From: an uncultured Campylobacter sp.
Lineage (GTDB): Bacteria > Campylobacterota > Campylobacteria > Campylobacterales > Campylobacteraceae
NCBI RefSeq assembly: GCF_938030785.1
Contig: NZ_CALHIK010000031.1
Location: 1 to 48,353 of the forward strand
DNA: 48,353 nt
Direction: 5' to 3'
The position numbers and the translations under genes were made by a program. Shown piece after piece: positions 21,695 through 30,953 of the stretch (positions are counted from its first letter, which is position 1; each line of letters opens with the position of its first letter). The notes beneath the pieces were generated by a model, which saw nothing but the letters and a program-made list of their open reading frames with translations, made no database searches and was not told the DNA's origin.

Positions 21695-24511
21695 CTACTT
21701 CAGCTCGCCCCAGCGCTTGGCGATGTTTAGGCTCGTCTTTAAAGGCACGTTTAGGCTCGCCGCACTTTGCATTATCTCCTGCGCGCGCTCGCCGAAGCTC
21801 TGCGCTAAATCGTCCCGCACCTCAAAAATCAGCTCATCGTGGATCTGTAATATCAGCCGTGCCTCATCATTTAACAGCGGCGAAATCTCAACCATCGCCT
21901 TTTTGATAATGTCGGCGGCGGAGCCTTGAAATTTCGTATTCACCGCCTCGCGCTCGTAGCTCGCATAGACCATGTTGTTGCGCGCGTTTGCGAAGTCGAA
22001 GTAGCGCCTGCGCCCAAAAAGCGTGCTTACGTAGCCGTCCGCTTTCGCGTCCGATTTTATGCTCTGCAAAAACTCCTTGATCGTAGAAAATGCCGCGAAA
22101 TAGCGCTCGATATAGCCCTTCGCCTCGGCGCGCGCGATGCCTAGGCTATCGCTTAGCTTGCCCGCGCCCATGCCGTAGATGAGGCCGAAGTTTATACTCT
22201 TTGCGATCGTGCGGTGCGCGGGCTGCGCGTCGCCGAAAATGCTAATCGCCGTGCGCGCGTGAATGTCCTCATCCGCTCTAAACGCCGCCAAAAGCGCAGG
22301 ATCGCGCGAAAAGTGCGCGAGCAGGCGCAGCTCGATCTGCGAGTAATCAAGCGAGATCAGCGAGTAGCCCCCCTCTGCTAGGAAGCAGTCTCGCACGTCC
22401 TTCGCAAACGTGCCGCGTGCAGGGATATTTTGCAGGTTCGGATTTTTACTCGCTAGCCGCCCGGTAGCCGTGCCGGTCTGCAAGAAATTCGATCTGACGC
22501 GATTTTGCGGATCGGCCAGAGCAAGCTGCAGCAGCGGCTCGCAATAGGTGCTTTGCAGCTTAAACAGCTCGCGATAGTCTAAAATTTTACCCACCGCTGG
22601 ATGCAGCGCGGTAAGATCCTTCAGCACGCTTTCATCGGTGCTATAGCCCGTCTTCGTGCGCTTTGCGGCAGGAAGCCCTAGCCGCTCGAAAAGCACGGCG
22701 CCGAGCTGAGCGGGAGAGTTTATATTAAACTGCTCGCCGCAAAGCTCGTAAATTTCATCCGTGAGCGCCCGCAGGAACTTTTCGTTGCGCCCGATTAGGC
22801 TCTTTATCATCTCTGCGTCGATCTTGATGCCGCATCTTTGCATCTGCCAAAGTACCCGCACGAATGGAAACTCAAGCTCCTGCGCGAGCTTAAAAAGCGC
22901 AGGCTCAAGTAGCTGCTTGAGCTTAAAATACAGCCTCAGCGTCACCCACGCATCCTCGCTCGCATAGATCGTAGCGGCGTCTAGCTCCACGGAGGCGAAG
23001 GTCTCGCCCTTTTTGACGACGTCGCCGAAATGCACAGTCTCATACCCTAGATACCGCGGCGAGATAGAGTCCATCCCCACGGCGTTTGCAGGATCAAGCA
23101 GCCACGCTAGCACCATCGTATCGGCAAAGCGCGCCGCAGGCTCGATATTAAAATTATTTTTTACGATCTCAAAATCGTATTTTAAATTTTGCCCCACGAC
23201 ATATCCGCGAAATAGCGAACCGATCGCAGCTTTTGCGGCGTCCGAAGAAACTTGAGCCGGAGCGCCCAAATAGCTATGCGCAAGCGGGACATAATAGGCG
23301 CGCTCCTCGTTAAACGCAAACGAAAAGCCCACTATTTTGGCGCTTTTGCTGTCGATGCTAGTGGTTTCCGTATCGAAGCTCACCAAGGTCTCTGCGTCGA
23401 TACTTTCGCACAGCCTCGCAAGCTCCGCTGCATCGGTGATACAAACAGGCTCAAATAGCGTTTTAAAAGCGCTCTCGCAGCTTTGCCCACCGCAAGCGGA
23501 GCCGCCTGGGATAGAATTTTGCCCGTCTAGCCCCCCTACGGCAGCGCCCAAGATAGAGCCGCCGCAAGACGGCTCTGCGCCGGAGCCTTTGCCGCCCGCG
23601 CCCAAAACGGAGCTTTTTGCGCCCGCGCTTTTGCCCTCGCTCCAAAGATCAAGCCCGTTCTGCTCTTGCAGACTTAACGCCGAAAGAAGCCTATTTAGCG
23701 CGTAATCTTTTAAAATTTCGCGGATTTTAAAAAGCGGATTTTGCTGCGGAAATTTCGCGTCCTCCAAAGGTGGGATTTCCAGCTCGTCGTAAAGCGTAGC
23801 CAGGCGCTTGCTTATGTAGGCGCTCTGTCTCCCTTCTATCAGATACTCGCGCTGTTTGTTTTGCGGCAGGCGGTCTAAATTTAAATAGATCTCATCGAGC
23901 GAGCCCCACTCGTCTAAAAGCTTCTTCGCCCCCTTGTCGCCGATGCCTCGCACGCCCGGGATATTATCGGCACTGTCGCCGCAGATCGCCAAAAAATCCA
24001 CGATCTGCTCGGGATAGACGCCGTAGCGCTGCAAGCACTCCTCTCTTCCGTAAAGCATCTTTTTGCCGTGGCTGTAAATTTTAACGTTTTCGCCGATGAG
24101 CTGATAGAGGTCCTTGTCGGAGGTAACGATGTTGATTTTATGCGTGGCACCGTACTTTTTAACGACGCTTGCGATGAGATCGTCCGCCTCGTAGCCCTCG
24201 CGTCCGAGCGAGTAAAGTCCCATCTTTTCGATCATCTCGATGCAGACCGGCAGCTGTTGCAAAAGCGCGGGCGGCGGGGCTTGGCGGTTGGTTTTGTAGT
24301 TGGGATCGATATCTGAGCGGAAGGTCTTGCCCTTGCTATCCAGAGCGAAAATTATATAATCGCTCTTAAATTCCTTCGAAAGATTTGCGATGAAGCTCGC
24401 AAATCCGCTCACCATGCCGCTGGGTTTGCCGTCTTTGGTCTTAAGCCCGCTCATAGCGTAGTAGAGCCTGAAAAAAAAGCCGAACGTATCGATGATCGTG
24501 ATGGTCTGCAT
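21695..24511 (-). CDS. polA: DNA polymerase I
   Basis: 938 residues; repair and lagging-strand processing. N-terminal 5'-3' exonuclease (IDTFGFFFRLYYAMSG ... YEADDLIASVV ... GDSADNIPGVRGIGDKGA), a 3'-5' exonuclease with the catalytic LVSFDTETTSID acidic pair kept, and polymerase motifs A (LDYSQIELRLLAHFSRD), B (AKSINFGLIYGMG) and C (QIHDELIFEV). Between the two exonuclease domains sits a low-complexity insert of roughly 60 residues, rich in Gly, Ser, Ala and Cys (GAGGKGSGAEPSCGG and similar), which is not expected in the family. The start is ATG at 24511; the gene is divergent from the DUF2249 operon and convergent with metB. Confidence 0.95.
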   Translation of the reverse strand: MQTITIIDTFGFFFRLYYAMSGLKTKDGKPSGMVSGFASFIANLSKEFKSDYIIFALDSKGKTFRSDIDPNYKTNRQAPPPALLQQLPVCIEMIEKMGLYSLGREGYEADDLIASVVKKYGATHKINIVTSDKDLYQLIGENVKIYSHGKKMLYGREECLQRYGVYPEQIVDFLAICGDSADNIPGVRGIGDKGAKKLLDEWGSLDEIYLNLDRLPQNKQREYLIEGRQSAYISKRLATLYDELEIPPLEDAKFPQQNPLFKIREILKDYALNRLLSALSLQEQNGLDLWSEGKSAGAKSSVLGAGGKGSGAEPSCGGSILGAAVGGLDGQNSIPGGSACGGQSCESAFKTLFEPVCITDAAELARLCESIDAETLVSFDTETTSIDSKSAKIVGFSFAFNEERAYYVPLAHSYLGAPAQVSSDAAKAAIGSLFRGYVVGQNLKYDFEIVKNNFNIEPAARFADTMVLAWLLDPANAVGMDSISPRYLGYETVHFGDVVKKGETFASVELDAATIYASEDAWVTLRLYFKLKQLLEPALFKLAQELEFPFVRVLWQMQRCGIKIDAEMIKSLIGRNEKFLRALTDEIYELCGEQFNINSPAQLGAVLFERLGLPAAKRTKTGYSTDESVLKDLTALHPAVGKILDYRELFKLQSTYCEPLLQLALADPQNRVRSNFLQTGTATGRLASKNPNLQNIPARGTFAKDVRDCFLAEGGYSLISLDYSQIELRLLAHFSRDPALLAAFRADEDIHARTAISIFGDAQPAHRTIAKSINFGLIYGMGAGKLSDSLGIARAEAKGYIERYFAAFSTIKEFLQSIKSDAKADGYVSTLFGRRRYFDFANARNNMVYASYEREAVNTKFQGSAADIIKKAMVEISPLLNDEARLILQIHDELIFEVRDDLAQSFGERAQEIMQSAASLNVPLKTSLNIAKRWGELK

Positions 24512-24621
24512 AATGGTCCTCGGATTTAAAATTTTAACGCGTAGTGTATTAAAATTCGGCTAAATTTACAAATTCCGAATAGGACTTGACCTGCCTCATT
24601 TCAAAATTTTAAAATTTGCTA

Positions 24622-24627
24622 TATAAT
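24622..24627 (+). promoter_or_regulatory. Predicted -10 box for the DUF2249 operon
   Basis: TATAAT in GCTATATAATCGCG, 28 bases before the start at 24656; AAAAAAGGA serves as ribosome binding site. Confidence 0.6.
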
Positions 24628-24655
24628 CGCGCGAAATTTTAAAAAAGGATCAAGT

Positions 24656-25000
24656 ATGGATTTTTTCACAGACTGGCAGGAGTTCGACGCGGCGGGCGCT
24701 ACGTTGAAATTTTATAAAAAATCGCAGGGCGGCGTAGAGTACATCGGCTTTGATTCGCGCAAATGCATCCCGCCCGAGCCGATGGTAAATGCGCTAGTGG
24801 CGCTAAATTTCGTAAAAGACGAAACCAAAAAGGTCGTCATGGTAAATCATAAATTTCCGATGGGGCTGATCCCAAAAATCGAGTCTAAATTTGACATTGC
24901 CCGCGAGGATCTGGACGGCGACGCGGTCAAGCTCACCATCAGCCTAAAGCCCGGTGCGGTCAATGAGGGCTTCGATACCGACGCGAAGTGCCACGGCTAA
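24656..25000 (+). CDS. DUF2249-like small protein
   Basis: 114 residues, cytoplasmic. The core GFDSRKCIPPEPMVNALVAL followed by KVVMVNHKFPMGLIPKIES matches the DUF2249 pattern (LDxRxxxPPEPMxxILxAL ... P.PL.P.L), a TusA/SirA-related fold. Proteins of this kind are commonly found beside NnrS-like membrane proteins and DUF59 proteins in nitrogen-oxide or haem-copper gene groups, as here. Biochemical role not known. First gene of a three-gene unit. Confidence 0.7.
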   Translation: MDFFTDWQEFDAAGATLKFYKKSQGGVEYIGFDSRKCIPPEPMVNALVALNFVKDETKKVVMVNHKFPMGLIPKIESKFDIAREDLDGDAVKLTISLKPGAVNEGFDTDAKCHG

Positions 25001-25017
25001 AGGGCTTTAAAATTTAG

Positions 25018-26193
25018 ATGAATATCACGACCTTTTCGCCGCCGTTTCGCATCGTAGGCGGCTATTTCATCTGCGGCTTTATCTTTTTGCTTCTAAGCGC
25101 GGCGAGCTTTTTAAAGGCCGATTTCGGCGCGATCCAGGCGCCGCAGACGGCGAGCTTTTTTCACGTATTTTTGCTGGGCTTCGTAATCAGCATAATCATT
25201 GGAGCGCTCTATCAGCTTACTTCGGTCATTATCCAAAAGGAATTTTTCACCGTCAAATTTGCGTTTTTAAATCTCCTCGCCTACGGCGCGGGCGTGGCTC
25301 TGCTAAGCGCGGGATTGCTGCTTTCAAGCATCCCTTTGATGCACGCAGGCGGCGCTGTTTTACTGCTTAGTCTATTTTATTTTACAATCTGCTACGCGCT
25401 AAGCTTCATCGGCACGCCCAAATGGAGCTTCCCCGCCGTTGCGCTTGCGATTTCGGCTGTGTTTTTAGCGGTAGGGATCAGCCTTGGCTTCGCGCTCGTG
25501 CTAGCGCTTAGCGGCGTGGAGATTTTCGGAGTATATTTTTCAGAAATTTTATCCTATCACATATACTTCGTGCTGGGCTTCGTGTTTTTCGTCATCGTAG
25601 GCGCTGCATGCGTGCTGCTGCCGATGTTTAGCCTGGCGCACGATCTAAGCTTCGCACTGGCAAAAGCTTCGCTGGCGTTGTATCTGCTCGCGGGGCCGTT
25701 TTTACTAAAAGATTTTGGAATTTTCATCGCCTTTGCCGCGCTTGCGAGCTTTGCGGCTCAGGCGATCTATATCCTAGCCAGGCGCGTGCGAAAAGCGATA
25801 GATTATTGGAATTTAAACGTCTATATCTCGCTGGCGGCCTTGGGATTTAGCGGCGCATTTTGGATTGCAGATCGCGCGGATTTGGCGGTGTTTTGGCTGC
25901 TATACGGCTTTTTGTTCGCCTTCATCGTCGCGCACCTTTATAAAATCGCGCCCTTTCTCATCTGGTACCACTACGTCTCGCCCTTCGTCGGCAAGCGCAA
26001 AATCCCTATGCTAGATGATATGATAATCAAAAAGATCGCCTACGCAGCCTGCGTGCCGAACGTCTTAGCGCTTGTATGCGCGAGCTTCGGAGCGCTAACG
26101 CCCGCGGTTATCTTGCAAGCGGCAAGCATAATTTTGGTGCTAATCAACACCGTAAATATCTTTAACTACATAAAATTCGGAGAGGAAAAATGA
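25018..26193 (+). CDS. Polytopic membrane protein, NnrS/haem-copper subunit I-like
   Basis: 391 residues with about 11-12 membrane helices and few charged residues. Histidines are in or near helices in a pattern recalling haem-copper oxidase subunit I or NnrS proteins: FFHVFLLGF, SYHIYFVLGF, and IVAHLYKIAPFLIWYHYVSP. The catalytic subunit signature of a true terminal oxidase is not evident, so this is probably not an oxidase but a related haem/copper or NO-stress membrane protein. It starts 17 bases after the DUF2249 gene and its stop overlaps the DUF59 gene (ATGA). Confidence 0.65.
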   Translation: MNITTFSPPFRIVGGYFICGFIFLLLSAASFLKADFGAIQAPQTASFFHVFLLGFVISIIIGALYQLTSVIIQKEFFTVKFAFLNLLAYGAGVALLSAGLLLSSIPLMHAGGAVLLLSLFYFTICYALSFIGTPKWSFPAVALAISAVFLAVGISLGFALVLALSGVEIFGVYFSEILSYHIYFVLGFVFFVIVGAACVLLPMFSLAHDLSFALAKASLALYLLAGPFLLKDFGIFIAFAALASFAAQAIYILARRVRKAIDYWNLNVYISLAALGFSGAFWIADRADLAVFWLLYGFLFAFIVAHLYKIAPFLIWYHYVSPFVGKRKIPMLDDMIIKKIAYAACVPNVLALVCASFGALTPAVILQAASIILVLINTVNIFNYIKFGEEK

Positions 26194-26495
26194 AAGTAAC
26201 GAAAGAGCAAGTTTACGACGCGCTTCGCGCCGTGGTGGACCCTGAGGTGGGTTTTGACGTCGTGTCGCTGGGGCTCATCTACGATGTCGCCGTGGACGAC
26301 GAAAACAACGCCAAAGTCACTATGACGCTATCGACTCAGTCGTGCCCGCTGCATGAGATGATGGTGGAATGGGTGCGCGCGGGTGCCGAGAGCGTGGAAG
26401 GTATCGGCGAGGTGGAGATTGATCTCGTATTTGAGCCGATGTGGAATATCGATATGGCGGAGGATCACGTCAAAGAGGCTCTGGGGCGATTTTAG
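26190..26495 (+). CDS. MIP18/DUF59 family protein (SufT/PaaD-like)
   Basis: 101 residues. The family motif DPEVGFDVVSLGLIYDV, the TLSTQSCPLHEMM segment with its conserved Cys, and a C-terminal FEPMWNIDMA stretch (usually PPW) identify a DUF59 protein, a group that assists iron-sulfur cluster delivery. Being coupled to the membrane protein suggests a role in maturing a metal site there or in a partner. GGAGAGG precedes the ATG. Confidence 0.85.
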   Translation: MKVTKEQVYDALRAVVDPEVGFDVVSLGLIYDVAVDDENNAKVTMTLSTQSCPLHEMMVEWVRAGAESVEGIGEVEIDLVFEPMWNIDMAEDHVKEALGRF

Positions 26496-27225
26496 GGCTC
26501 GCGCGAAGGATATTTGCGGATTGCTCAGGACGCCGCACTCGTCGTCGGGCACTTCTACATATCGCCTCGGTCGTTGCGCGGATTGTCGGGGTGCTTTTCT
26601 GCGAATCGCCCGAAGCGCTGCGCAAAAAGCCAAAGTGCTGTGTGGATCGCCCAGTGCTACACTAAATTCTGAAGCGATGCGTGATCACTGGGATATTGCA
26701 CGAAATTCCGGAGCGCTGCGCAGATAGCTGGACATTCTTGCTCTGGCGCGATTCTCGCAGCCGTTTTAAATTTGAGCGATCTAAAATTTAACTCAATTAA
26801 ATTTTGCACCCGTTTGATTATCGCTTAGTTACAAATTTGCACAATCTAAAATTTGACCGCATAACCGCGATTTGGCGAGCGTCATCAGACGATTTGTGTT
26901 TGCAAAATACCGCGCGGCGCAATATTTTAAATTTAATCGCGCCGCCTGTGCCTCTGCCTGCATCTAGTTAGCTCGCCTGCTCTTCCGTCTGTGCGTCTGC
27001 GCACTAGCCCGCTCACCCATCTGCTCTCCTTTTTTCCAAACCGCAAAACACCGCCGCGTAAGGCGCGAATTGCAGTTTAAATTTAGCCGCAAGAGTCGCG
27101 GATAGCGCCGCAAAATCTTACAAACCGCACAACTAAATTTTAAAAAACCATGGAATTTAAATCACTTTGTATATAAGCCCATAGCCAGAAAATCTCGCGG
27201 CAAGCGGTTAAATTTAAAGCTAAAT
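26496..27225. other. 730-base gene-free stretch with degenerate repeats
   Basis: No convincing gene. Between about 26571 and 26740 a short word close to AGCGCTGCGC recurs (near 26571, 26614, 26673 and 26712, irregularly spaced) in GC-rich sequence that resembles decayed coding DNA but matches nothing I know. Around 26945-27030 there is a C/T-rich low-complexity run. The remainder is AAATTT-rich spacer. Confidence 0.4.
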
Positions 27226-28668
27226 TTAGACGAAATTTACGGCGAAAATCGCGGGTTTTGCGAGCTTTTTGAGGCTTCCTTTAAGCATTATCAAATTATC
27301 CGCGCCGGAGATTTTAAGAGTGGAATTTTCAAAGCTAAATTCTAAATTTTTCAGCGCGTTTTCGCTTAGAAGGCGCGCAAGCTCCAGAATGTAGCTGAGC
27401 CACGCGAGCTTGGCGGCATCGGGCAAAATCGCGCTCAAAGGCGCGAACGTAGCGCCCAGCTCGCGCTTGCCGTGCATCGAGATGATCGCGGCTATGAGCG
27501 CCTTTTCTTTGTGCGTCGTGCGGTAGTTCAGCCCGCCGAGCACCATATCCGCGCTGGTTTCATGCTTGGCGTAAAAGCCGATCGCCCGCCCGATCTCGCA
27601 AAGCGATGCCGCGGTCTGAAGAATTTTAATATATTTTTCATTCAAGCCGTGCAGCGCCGATAGTGCGCAAAACAGCGCCTTTGCAAACTTCGGAGCCTCG
27701 CTAGGCTCGGAAGCGAAGCGATCTTTGAGGCTTCTTAGGCTCGGATTAAAGCTTCTAGGTAGGTTTGCGCCGCGCAGAATTGAGCTTAAAAACGCCCCCT
27801 CTCGCACCCCTACGCCGCTGGTGATGATCTTTTTCGCCCCCAGGCGCCTTACGATCTTATCAAAGATGATGGCGCCCTCTCTGATCGTATCGTAGCGGTC
27901 CTTTTTGATCGGGAATTTCGCCAAATCAAGCGTCTTTGCGCTCATCAATTTGGCAAAAAACGGCGCGTATTTTTCATAATCGTAGCTGAAATTATGCACG
28001 ATTTTTAGCGGGTGGTTTTGCAGGCTCATCACGGCGCCGGAAAGCGCTCGCGCGGAGCCGCCCATTACGATTAAATTTTGCGTGCGAAACTCGGCGCCGA
28101 GCTGCGAGATCGCGCTGTTTATGTATTTCTCCAGCCCCTTCGCGTCGCCGCGGTCGAAAAACAGCTCCTTTAGCCGCACCGTGCCTAAATTTAGAGAAAT
28201 TTTATTTTCTATCCTGCCGTTTTTGATGTAAGCAAGCTCAGTCGAACCGCCGCCGATGTCCAGCGTAACGCCCTCGGAAAAGTCGCTAAGCAAATTCTGC
28301 GCCGCATAAGCGCCCAGATACGCCTCCATCTGCCCGTCTATCTTACGGATCGTGATGCCCGTTTGCTTGCGGACGAGATTTATAAACTCGGCACCGTTTG
28401 GCGCATCGCGAAGAGCGGAGGTGCCGATGCAAAGCACGCGCTTGGCCTTGTAATTGCATACGAGGGTTTTAAATTTTTTAAACGCCAGCAGGCATTTTTG
28501 CATCGCTTCGGGAGTTAAAATTCCGCCGTTTTCGTAGGCGCCCTCGCCTAGGCGGATCTTGATCTTGTACTCGGCCAAAATGAAAAACCCGAGCCTGCTC
28601 GTGCGCTCGAAAATCACGACTCTGGCGGAATTTGAGCCCAGATCTATGACGGCGACGCGCTTGGGCAT
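27226..28668 (-). CDS. ppx: Ppx/GppA-type exopolyphosphatase
   Basis: 480 residues. ASKHA-fold N-terminal half with VAVIDLGSNSARVVIFE (phosphate 1), GTSALRDAPNG, LDIGGGSTELAYI (phosphate 2) and VMGGSARALSG, followed by a helical HD-like C-terminal half, as in the long Ppx/GppA enzymes that hydrolyse polyphosphate or pppGpp. Sequence alone does not tell which activity dominates. Its start is directly after the stop of the ferredoxin gene upstream, so they are one transcript. Confidence 0.9.
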   Translation of the reverse strand: MPKRVAVIDLGSNSARVVIFERTSRLGFFILAEYKIKIRLGEGAYENGGILTPEAMQKCLLAFKKFKTLVCNYKAKRVLCIGTSALRDAPNGAEFINLVRKQTGITIRKIDGQMEAYLGAYAAQNLLSDFSEGVTLDIGGGSTELAYIKNGRIENKISLNLGTVRLKELFFDRGDAKGLEKYINSAISQLGAEFRTQNLIVMGGSARALSGAVMSLQNHPLKIVHNFSYDYEKYAPFFAKLMSAKTLDLAKFPIKKDRYDTIREGAIIFDKIVRRLGAKKIITSGVGVREGAFLSSILRGANLPRSFNPSLRSLKDRFASEPSEAPKFAKALFCALSALHGLNEKYIKILQTAASLCEIGRAIGFYAKHETSADMVLGGLNYRTTHKEKALIAAIISMHGKRELGATFAPLSAILPDAAKLAWLSYILELARLLSENALKNLEFSFENSTLKISGADNLIMLKGSLKKLAKPAIFAVNFV

Positions 28669-28914
28669 TTAAATTTCCATATGGACGTGTTTGTATTTCA
28701 ATTCGTCCGCCGTCTCGATATTATCGGGGTCGGTGATGATACACTCGACGGGACAAACCACGATGCAAGCGGGCTCAGAGTAATCCTCGACGCATTCGCA
28801 GCATCGATCGGCATCTATAATGTAAACCGGCTCATCCTCAAAAATAGCTTCATTAGGGCACTCCTCGCGACACGCGTCGCAGCAGATGCATTCTTTTGTA
28901 ATCAATAATGACAT
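28669..28914 (-). CDS. 2[4Fe-4S] ferredoxin, YfhL type
   Basis: 81 residues, cytoplasmic electron carrier. First cluster motif CICCDACREECPN, second motif CCECVEDYSEPACIVVCP with the extra residues between cysteines that mark the YfhL/Allochromatium-type ferredoxins. It is directly upstream of ppx with no gap. A TATAAA-like -10 on the - strand lies at 28948-28953, about 35 bases before the start. Confidence 0.88.
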   Translation of the reverse strand: MSLLITKECICCDACREECPNEAIFEDEPVYIIDADRCCECVEDYSEPACIVVCPVECIITDPDNIETADELKYKHVHMEI

Positions 28915-28965
28915 ATAACCATAACCTTTGAAAAAAATTATGGCGTTTTTATACCATAAAAAGCT

Positions 28966-30273
28966 TCATTTTGTTTTAAAATAGCGAAATTTCGGATTGT
29001 TTTTTAAATTTTTCAGCGGAAGTTTGAAGCTCGCGACAATTAGATGGCGGGATCGGTCGTTTTTAAGATCCACCTGCGCGCCCATCGCTTGTGCTGCGTT
29101 TTTGGCTAAAAATAGCCCAAGCCCCGCCCCCGGCTTACCGCCGTAGCGCTTAAAAGGGGCGAAATAATCGATCTCTTCGTTAAGCGGCTCGCCTTTGTTT
29201 GCGACCCGCACGATGAAATTTCCGTCCGAAATTTCGCTCTCGATTAGTACCTTTTCGCCGTCGGGTGAAAATTTTATGGCGTTTTGGACGAAATTTTGAA
29301 TCACGTGCATAAAAAGGCTCTTCTGTACCGAAATATCGAGCTTTTCTGGGCTTAAGCTTAGCTCGACATCCTTTGAAACGGTGCGCGCCAAGATCGTGAA
29401 ATTTACGCAGAGCTCCTTAAGATAAGCGATCATATCGGTCTGCTCGGGCGCCTCAAACTGCGCCCCCTCCTGCCGCCCGATCTCCAGGATCGAGCTGATC
29501 ATCTTATTCATATTATCGATCGAGTCGTTATTATTTTTAAGCGCCTCGATATATTTCTCACTCTCGCGCGGCTTAATTAGCGTAACTTCGTTTTTGGTTT
29601 TCATCACCGCCAGCGGAGTCTTAAGCTCGTGCGCGATGCCGATGAAAAGCTCTTTTTGATATAAAATGAAGGTTTCAATGCGCTCAAGTAGGCGGTTTAT
29701 GCTGTTTGAAAGCGGGCTAAATTCGCTTGGAATTTCGGCTCCGTCGATAGGTTTTAAAAATTTTTCATCCACCGAAGCGAGCCTCTGGCTAATCGTTTTA
29801 ATCGGCATCAGCAGCGTGCGAGAAAGAAGCATCGCGTAAAACACCACCAAAAATATCATCACTAAATTTACCAAAATAATATCTGCGAGTATCTGATTTA
29901 CGATATCAGTGTATAGGCTTACATCGGTTTTAATGCTTAAAATTTTATCCTTGCCGTAGGGGTAGTGCAGCTGCAAATAGCTCCTGCCGCCCTCGGAGCT
30001 TTCGATAAATTTAGGCTTATTCAGCCCGCCGTTTTCGATGATTTTACTCTCATATTCGCCCGCGGTATCTTGCAGAAAAGACGAAATTTTATCTATCGGC
30101 ACGGAGGCTTCCGAAATTTTTTGCGCTCTTACGAGAAGGTTTTGTACGGGGGTTTCGAAGATGGTAATTCTCATATAATTATAGAGCATTACCGAAAAAA
30201 CGACAATTAGCATCAATGAAGCGGATGCTAATTGTATTACAAAGCGGACTCTTAGGCTTTTTGTGGAAAGCAA
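28966..30273 (-). CDS. Membrane sensor histidine kinase
   Basis: 435 residues. Two membrane helices (about 10-32 and 135-160) flank a ~100-residue periplasmic sensor; then a HAMP-like linker, the phosphoacceptor H-box IAHELKTPLAVMKTKNEV, N-box NFVQNAIKFSPDG and G-box GAGLGLFLAK. The start is uncertain: the frame opens with TTG at 30273, inside the regulator gene's last codons (22-base overlap), and the ribosome binding site is weak. The overlap shows co-translation with the CosR-like regulator, making them a cognate pair. The signal sensed cannot be told from sequence. Confidence 0.88.
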   Translation of the reverse strand: MLSTKSLRVRFVIQLASASLMLIVVFSVMLYNYMRITIFETPVQNLLVRAQKISEASVPIDKISSFLQDTAGEYESKIIENGGLNKPKFIESSEGGRSYLQLHYPYGKDKILSIKTDVSLYTDIVNQILADIILVNLVMIFLVVFYAMLLSRTLLMPIKTISQRLASVDEKFLKPIDGAEIPSEFSPLSNSINRLLERIETFILYQKELFIGIAHELKTPLAVMKTKNEVTLIKPRESEKYIEALKNNNDSIDNMNKMISSILEIGRQEGAQFEAPEQTDMIAYLKELCVNFTILARTVSKDVELSLSPEKLDISVQKSLFMHVIQNFVQNAIKFSPDGEKVLIESEISDGNFIVRVANKGEPLNEEIDYFAPFKRYGGKPGAGLGLFLAKNAAQAMGAQVDLKNDRSRHLIVASFKLPLKNLKNNPKFRYFKTK

Positions 30274-30923
30274 AATCTATATCCGCGTCTGCGAACGGTC
30301 TCGATCGTAGAGATATTTAGAGGCTTATCCATTTTCTGGCGAATTTGATTGATCGCGACTTCGATCACGTTTGGCGTAACGAGCTCAGGCTCCTCCCAGA
30401 TAGCGTCTAATAGCTGCTCTTTGCTTACGATCTGATCGCTGTGGCGTGCCAGGTGAGTTAGCACCTCAAACGGCTTGCCCTTCAGCTCGATCTCTTGACC
30501 TAGATAGGTGATCTTCTCTTCGTCCGGATCGATGATGAGATCGTCGATTTTGATGATATTTGAGCCGCCGAAGCGAAGTCTAGCCTCAAGGCGCGCTACC
30601 AAAACGTCAAAATCGAAAGGCTTTTTGATAAAATCATCCGCACCCGCGCGAAGTGCTTTGATCTCGCTTTCTTTATCGTCTTTTGCAGATAGCACGACGA
30701 CCGAGGTTCGCGCAGATTTTTGCTTAACAAGAGCGATGAGATCGATACCGTTGCCGTCAGGAAGCATCCAATCGGTCAGCACTAAATCGTAATTTCGAAT
30801 ACCCACGTAATACTCGGCGTCTTTGAAACTTTCCGAGCTGTCTGTCTGATACCCAAACTCCGCTAGCCCCTCCGCTATCGTCTTGTTTAAAGTTACCTCA
30901 TCCTCGACTATTAAAATTCTCAT
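30252..30923 (-). CDS. OmpR-family response regulator, CosR/HsrA-like
   Basis: 223 residues. Receiver with acidic pocket E7-D8, phosphoacceptor Asp51 in VLTDWMLPDG, Ser in VVLSAKDD and Lys in FIKKPF; winged-helix DNA-binding domain with ELKGKPFEVLTHLARHSDQI and TVRRRGYRFCFP. The C-terminal half is, from memory, almost identical to Campylobacter jejuni CosR (oxidative-stress regulator, orphan and essential there) and close to Helicobacter HsrA. Here a kinase gene overlaps it, so it may work as a normal phosphorylated regulator. A TAGAAT -10 lies about 31 bases upstream. Confidence 0.9.
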   Translation of the reverse strand: MRILIVEDEVTLNKTIAEGLAEFGYQTDSSESFKDAEYYVGIRNYDLVLTDWMLPDGNGIDLIALVKQKSARTSVVVLSAKDDKESEIKALRAGADDFIKKPFDFDVLVARLEARLRFGGSNIIKIDDLIIDPDEEKITYLGQEIELKGKPFEVLTHLARHSDQIVSKEQLLDAIWEEPELVTPNVIEVAINQIRQKMDKPLNISTIETVRRRGYRFCFPQKA

Positions 30924-30953
30924 TTAATTTCCTTACCTTAAAATTTTGCGGCG

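Noticed and set aside
26383..26727. Overlapping + frames of 114 and 74 residues as genes
   Set aside because: They begin inside the DUF59 gene in other frames, have no ribosome binding site and read as Arg/Ser/Cys-rich shadow sequence.
26945..27030. C/T-rich run as a CRISPR array or tandem repeat
   Set aside because: The recurring CTGC/CTGTGC words have no constant repeat or spacer length.
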